A stretch of DNA of 64,000 nucleotides from Acanthococcus lagerstroemiae (taxonomy: Eukaryota > Arthropoda > Insecta > Hemiptera > Eriococcidae), in contig CM063114.1 in NCBI GenBank assembly GCA_031841125.1, forward strand, positions 6,138,001 through 6,202,000, read 5' to 3'. The position numbers and the translations under genes were made by a program. Numbering within the stretch: position 1 is the first letter of the stretch; every line of letters begins with the position of its first letter. This document shows positions 59,168 to 64,000 of this stretch, in pieces. The notes beneath the pieces are model-generated. The model was not told the DNA's origin and searched no databases. It saw only the letters and a list, made by a program, of their open reading frames with translations.

Positions 59168-59767
59168 TGTGGCAGTTTCTATAAAAAGGGGTAACTTTGT
59201 CGATCCGACGAATTTTAAGTTACGGGCAGTACGTAATAGAGGAATGAATGCCCATTCCAACGAACTATCGGCGAGAGTTGTAGCGTTTTTTGTTCCGAAG
59301 ATACAAGCGGTCAAAGATGAGTGTAACAAGAACGCGCGAAAACACGTTTTTGGGAAAAATGCGTTTAAAGTTAGACACACCTTTTTCTCCCACTCTGTCA
59401 AGCGGCCCAAACTCGCCGCGGAATCACGTTACCAGCCTCAACGAGAGGGCTTGTTGGAAAGGTAATTTTTCGCCCTTCTGCATGGTAACAATTCAGAACA
59501 TCGGATTTATTCGTGAGCTCCGAAAAACCACGAACGCAGACATTCGCATTCTTTTCTTATTCACTTTCATAATTCTCTTTCTCTCTCTCCCTCTTCTCTC
59601 GCAGGCGCGTAAATTTTGTCTCTTCGTTATTGCGATGTTTTTTCGATAGAAATCAGCCAAAATCTCAAAATTGATTTTTCAATCAAAAAATTTTGTTTCT
59701 CTTTTTTTGCGTTTTCTGAGACTTAGATCGATCGACAAAGTTACCCCTTTTTATAGAAACTGCCACA
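59168..59767. mobile_element. TA-flanked TIR element, 600 bp
   Basis: TGTGGCAGTTTCTATAAAAA at 59168 and its reverse complement ending at 59767 extend inward through GGGGTAACTTTGTCGATC, giving about 38-bp near-perfect TIRs. TA dinucleotides flank both ends, consistent with a Tc1-mariner-like target. Antiparallel open frames of 96-119 codons inside have no recognised domain. It is probably non-autonomous. Confidence 0.8.
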
Positions 59768-59769
59768 TA

Positions 59770-62700
59770 TTTAGAACAACTTTTGGGAGTGGGAGCGATT
59801 TTCAAAGAAGAAAAAAGAAAGAAAAAGTTTAATTAAAGAATCCTAATAAAGACAAATGCTGAACTCAATAGATTATTCAAAGACATTACAGCTGCATATT
59901 TAATTCATCTTTCAAAAAATCAGGGCGTACCCCCAGAAAAATATTAATGTAAGTGAAGATGTAGTAATTTTTTAGTACACGCATTTGGAATTGCTTTCTA
60001 CTTATTTTGGTCTTGAAACTAGACTCATAACTGATTACATGTCTGAGCATTTTCTATGTCATACTATTGTCCTCTGCACTATGATATTTTAAAATTAGTT
60101 GTATCGTAGAGATGTAAATCAAAAAATAAAATAAAAGAAAAAAAGAAAAAAAGAAAGTTTACAAATTTACTGTTTTTCCTAATTTCATGTGTCACTTTTC
60201 CTCAACTGTATCATGATCTTTGAAAGACATAACTAATCATTTGAGTGGTGAATTTACTTTTGTGAACTATGCGTTAACTGTATAATGCAGCATTATTGTT
60301 CTTAGGTTTCGATGATGGTGGGGCGTATGGTGGTGCACGCATGCCAAATTAGCCCCGGGACACCACACCCCCTAACCTGGAATTACACCGATCCAGTCTA
60401 CGTCAGGATACCTTTTTAGGTATATGCTAAAATATAATTTGAGGCATAGTGGATAACTCGTAAACTCATGATGATGACTTTTTTCTTCAAATTCTCCCTT
60501 GAGAACATTAAATGTCGTTTTTGCATTCACGCTAGTATTTATCAATGAAGGCGTTCTTCCTATTTCGTCATCTTAAATTTTATATGATGGCCGAAAGGTA
60601 AAGTTATCTGGAACAGATTGGAACTGGAAAAACTGTCACACTTACATGGGACAGGCTAGCATTATAGAAAAGATCTAATATTGACTGCATAATATAATAT
60701 AGGTTCTAAGTTTATCAAAGACAAAAGAATTCTAACGAATCCAGGGTGGAATGTATGGTGATGCATGCATATCAAAGTGACCCCTATGACACCGCACCCC
60801 CGGCCCCGGAAAGTACCCTTTCGAGAATCTAGGCACTATGACATGGAGGACTAAAGATAGGGTATCGATCGACTGTTCTAATGTACAATTAACTACTCGC
60901 ACTTAATGTTTGTATCAAATCTGTGAATAAAACAAAATATGTTCGCTGTGATTTGCACAATGAGTAATGTAAGAAAGTAATGTATGTTGATAGGAATTTT
61001 ACTAAAATAGCCTATCTCATTTTTATGTCCGTGCAATTCCAGTTAATTACTTATTCCACATTTGGCCGCCTTTGACCTCACAGTTGTCCGGCATTGATCC
61101 TACATCGAACTTGCATAAGTCTATCAAACACGTATGATAGACAAGGCCACATAGAGTGGTATCCACGGATATATACATGTATCCTCCCTTATGACATTGA
61201 AGCTCGGAAACTGAAGTTTAGGTAAATTATGTTACCTACGAAGGCAGAATGAAAGTCAAATCTAAAAATGGACTCGATTTCACCATTGGGGTGAGGAGAG
61301 TGGGTGATCAAAACGCAATATTTTGAGGGAATTAGATGACTCTCAGCTGAACTGACCTAGCCAGCTAAAACTCTTGCAGCAAACGTTTGCAATCTTAATA
61401 TGGTTTGACTTAACAATCCCAATCGCTCCCCCAGATCGGGGCAGGGACACTCAAAAAATTTGTATCTCACAGACCTTGAATCTGATCAGAATTCCGATAA
61501 TGAAGAATGAAATTATTATTTCAAAAATGCAACCAGGGCCATAGCGCCCCCATGTCCTTTCAGAAGTTGGCATTAGTCCAATTCTAGAAACCAGTCAGAA
61601 AAACTACGAAAGTGAGTTCTTTATGTGTCAATAGAAATTTTTTATATTTTAGTCACCGTTCCCTCCCCCCGAGAAAAACTCCGCTTGCTAGCCATCAGAT
61701 ACGGCCCTGAGTATAACATTTGTTAAAATACTGAACTTTTTGTAGGATCAACAGTTGTTCGGTTCTTAAATTTTGTGTTTTTGGAAGGGGGGGGGGGTGT
61801 TCACACAGCTACTGTTCAAATTTGAGCAATGCTGGTTTGGTCGAGTAGATTGAACGCTGGTGTCTTATTTCAGAGATTTAATCCCGGACAGAGATGCATA
61901 TTTCTTTCTCGGTTTCTTTTTACTGCAAGTTATTCTATGACTGATACTTCAGCACATTAGTTTACTCACGTCCCATCAATTTTTCATGGAATACCGCAGC
62001 AATGAAATTCATTCACGTCTTTCAAAAGGAAACCACACTTTGTTCTGCTTTAAAGAGAAAATATACACTATAAGTAATCCTTTTTGCCCAGGTGATGCCA
62101 CATTTTTAAAAGTTAGGGGCTCCGAGTAGGGATCCCTCGTCCATAAATATGGCCTCGGTGGTCTATGTAAGAAGAAATTCTATTTTCAGGAGTCGTCTAA
62201 CGTTGGTTAACGTACAAATAAATAATGCGAGTATGAAGAAAACACGCGAATCCCATCTGATATTCGAGCACTTTTTTCCTGAAAGATAAATTCTAACGCT
62301 TTAAAACTGTCCCACGTCTTCTTTTCCTCCTTTACTGGACCTCACCGAGCTCAGCTCGAGTAACTTCTTTACATCGCAATTTACAATTCCGTTTGACAGC
62401 AACGGCGATAATAATTCATCGACGTGAATGCAAATCGACGCGGGCAAACGCCAAAGTGAATTCGAAGTTTACTTACAAGATTACATCAATTGGGGGAAAT
62501 ATTTCATGCCCTTTGTGAATTTACACGACTTCGCTATGGATGTCAAAATTCACTATCGCGTCCAACTTCGTTCAAAGAATAATTTGATAGCGCACTAAAC
62601 TGCTTGGGCTTAAAAAGTTAACCAGTGAACTTTGTTTCCCAGTCACGTAAAAGTTCGATTCAGAAGAGCCTGCTAAATGCGTGAAAGCTGGACTGTCATC

Positions 62701-62829
62701 GGTAAACAGAGATACCGTTCTTAGTGTCCGGTCCATTTGAATTCAACCCCTTGTCCTTCGACGGTTTCGAATTCGGTCTCTATCTGAGACAGCGCGTTCT
62801 AAAATGAATACAAAACAGCTTCGACTTAC
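59770..62829. other. Mostly unique DNA; possible tRNA-like SINE relic near 61826-61900
   Basis: A weak tRNA-like head (TTTGGTCGAGTAGATTGAAC and GATTTAATCCCGG) is visible near 61836-61885. CACACC/GCACCCCC-containing segments near 60320-60375 and 60745-60800 resemble each other (GGTG.TGCATGCATATCAAA / GGTGCACGCATGCCAAA, then CACCRCACCCCC), suggesting an old duplicated repeat. Downstream exons of the minus-strand gene should lie here or further left, but I could not identify one with confidence. Confidence 0.4.
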
Positions 62830-62929
62830 TCATGGCAGGTGTCTGGATAGGCCGAGGCGACGAGGCCAAACAGCAAAATGAATATCAGAGGATCCATTTA
62901 TTGATGATCGAAAATCTGCAACATCACTC
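62830..62929 (-). CDS. Exon encoding the N-terminal signal peptide of a secreted or membrane protein
   Basis: On the minus strand a polypyrimidine tract and acceptor (TTGTTTTTTCAG) precede a short 5' untranslated stretch. ATG at 62897-62895 then opens MDPLIFILLFGLVASA, followed by YPDTCH and two bases of the next codon (GA, giving Asp or Glu). The exon ends exactly at a consensus donor GTAAGT (62829-62824). The peptide has a short polar start, a ~12-residue hydrophobic core and a small-x-small (ASA) cleavage site, a typical eukaryotic signal peptide, so mature protein likely starts at Tyr17. The coding exon part is 68 nt, ending in phase 2. The remaining exons, and so the protein family, are not recognised. 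It is the only convincing host coding exon in the window. Confidence 0.7.
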
Positions 62930-63087
62930 TGAAAAAACAATACACAAGATACAATTAGATCAAGATGTGAGGCGTATATTTGGTGTTACAACATAATTGC
63001 TGAAATGTTAGCATTACAAATTATATTTAACAAGGAATTTATCTATCTGGGATAAAATACAGGAAAATTGTCCAAGATACGAGTCTA

Positions 63088-63845
63088 TGGGTCATTCACC
63101 AGAAACTGAGAATATTTTGTTACCAGCAAGTTTTTAACCCTAACTTATGATTTATTTATGTATTTATTTTTCGATGGGGAAGGGGTCGGCTACACAAAAA
63201 AATCCGCAACAAAGTCTACCAATCAAACTCATCAGACAGGACAGTTACCATTTTTTGAATAGAAAAAGCCGAGAGAGGTGTCCATCGTCGTGTATGTTAC
63301 CATCTTGTCTCAATACTTGCTATATTTTTTCGAATTTTCGTCTCAGTTGTTTTTCCCAATACAGTGGTAATATTTTCGTAAAGATTGGAAGTATATGTTA
63401 AAAAGTTCAATTTGCTGTCAATGACCAAACTCTCCCAGAAGGGATGGCGTAAAATTCTGTTACCAGGGTTTTCCGTTCATGATCAAGGTCAATCTTTCAC
63501 TGGTGCCAAAATATGTGCTTTATACATTTTTCAGCACAACAAATGGCAATATTGGCACAGTTTTGATTCCTGAATACGATCAAGGCGCTAGATATCTCAG
63601 TCGTTGGCGCACGTTCTATCACAGTTTTCAAAAATTCTCTGGAAAAGGAAATTCTTGAAACTTTTATGTCCGTAGTCACAAATATTAGTGCTTTCGCTAT
63701 GGACAGCATGTCTATCGTAGTAGACAAAAGTTGTCCCCTTCCCTAAGTTATGATGCTGTTTAATTATTCTTTACTACACATAAACTAAATATTACGGAGA
63801 AAAAAAGTCCAACAAAAATATTCTCAGTTTCTAGAGAATGACCCA
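63088..63845. mobile_element. TA-flanked TIR element, 758 bp
   Basis: TGGGTCATTC at 63088 and GAATGACCCA ending at 63845 continue inward as CAGAAACTGAGAATATTTT / AATATTCTCAGTTTCTAG, about 30 bp of TIR. TA flanks both sides. GGGGAAGGGG near 63175 and CCCCTTCCC near 63734 add weaker inner symmetry. The interior 84-codon frame (63147-63401) is unrecognised. It lies just upstream (5') of the signal-peptide exon. Confidence 0.7.
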
Positions 63846-64000
63846 TATAACACGGAATTTGTCTGTTTAGGGCATACATTGGTGCTTAACAAAAAAGTCC
63901 TTCTTTTTCGATCGCGAAATTAGATCGCAACTGGAGCTTCTTTCTTTTCCCCTTCTGGATCAAAAATGTTCTCCCCCAAAACGGAGGCTTGAAAGTACCA

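Noticed and set aside
59290..59649. 119-codon frame with a hydrophobic C-terminal segment
   Set aside because: Lies wholly inside a 600-bp TIR element, overlaps antisense frames, and the hydrophobic stretch is a T/C-rich simple sequence.

Overview
This is AT-rich, repeat-laden nuclear DNA of an animal, almost certainly an arthropod and probably an insect. I base that on an RTE-clade LINE, a Penelope-like retroelement, a mariner relic, tRNA-derived SINEs, many short terminal-inverted-repeat (TIR) elements, GT/AG splice signals and the absence of any bacterial gene organisation. A hemipteran would fit, but that is a guess. There is no operon, rRNA, intact tRNA or CRISPR array.

The only credible host-gene sequence is one exon on the minus strand at 62830-62929. 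It encodes a start methionine and a signal peptide and ends in a consensus splice donor. The rest of that gene should lie in the window (further exons at lower coordinates, which I could not identify) or beyond it, so much of the 64 kb may be intron or intergenic DNA.

Layout: 0-0.6 kb is the decayed 3' end of an RTE LINE. 2-5.6 kb holds a T-rich tandem element, the first copy of a ~1 kb unclassified repeat (family A) and a helically phased GACTC array split by a TIR element. 7.4-10.1 kb holds a TIR-bounded 81-bp minisatellite and a 1.8-kb TIR element. 12.7-13.4 kb holds SINEs. 15.4-19.4 kb is a nearly full-length but dead RTE (minus strand). Its endonuclease region is split by a 5'-truncated Penelope-like element with a GIY-YIG domain, flanked by an exact 12-bp target duplication and containing a hammerhead-ribozyme-like relic. 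20.8-21.4 kb is a minus-strand copy of family A. 22.4-23.0 kb is a Tigger/pogo-like element carrying a SINE. 25.7-26.3 kb is a GACTC array plus a SINE end. 27.4-30.3 kb holds degenerate satellite-like repeats, a palindromic MITE, a mirror-image mariner derivative inserted in another repeat, and a hairpin element. 31.4-35.8 kb holds a tRNA-like SINE head, a foldback element, the unoccupied paralogue of the mariner-bearing repeat, GACT-rich repeats, a GC-rich tandem array and another GACTC array. 38.4-41 kb holds two hAT-like MITEs and a second full family A copy containing a 133-bp miniature Penelope derivative. 44.6-46.3 kb is the largest GACTC array. 48.4-50.1 kb holds tandem elements and a hAT-type MITE with 8-bp duplications. 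52.9-55.2 kb is repeats. 57-59.8 kb holds three TIR elements. 62.8-63.8 kb holds the exon and one more TIR element.

The window is therefore mainly a record of transposon nesting. The most unusual items are the Penelope-like element with its ribozyme relic and miniature derivative, the mirror-image mariner with an empty-site paralogue, the roughly 10-11-bp periodic GACTC arrays, the TIR-bounded 81-bp minisatellite and the unclassified family A.
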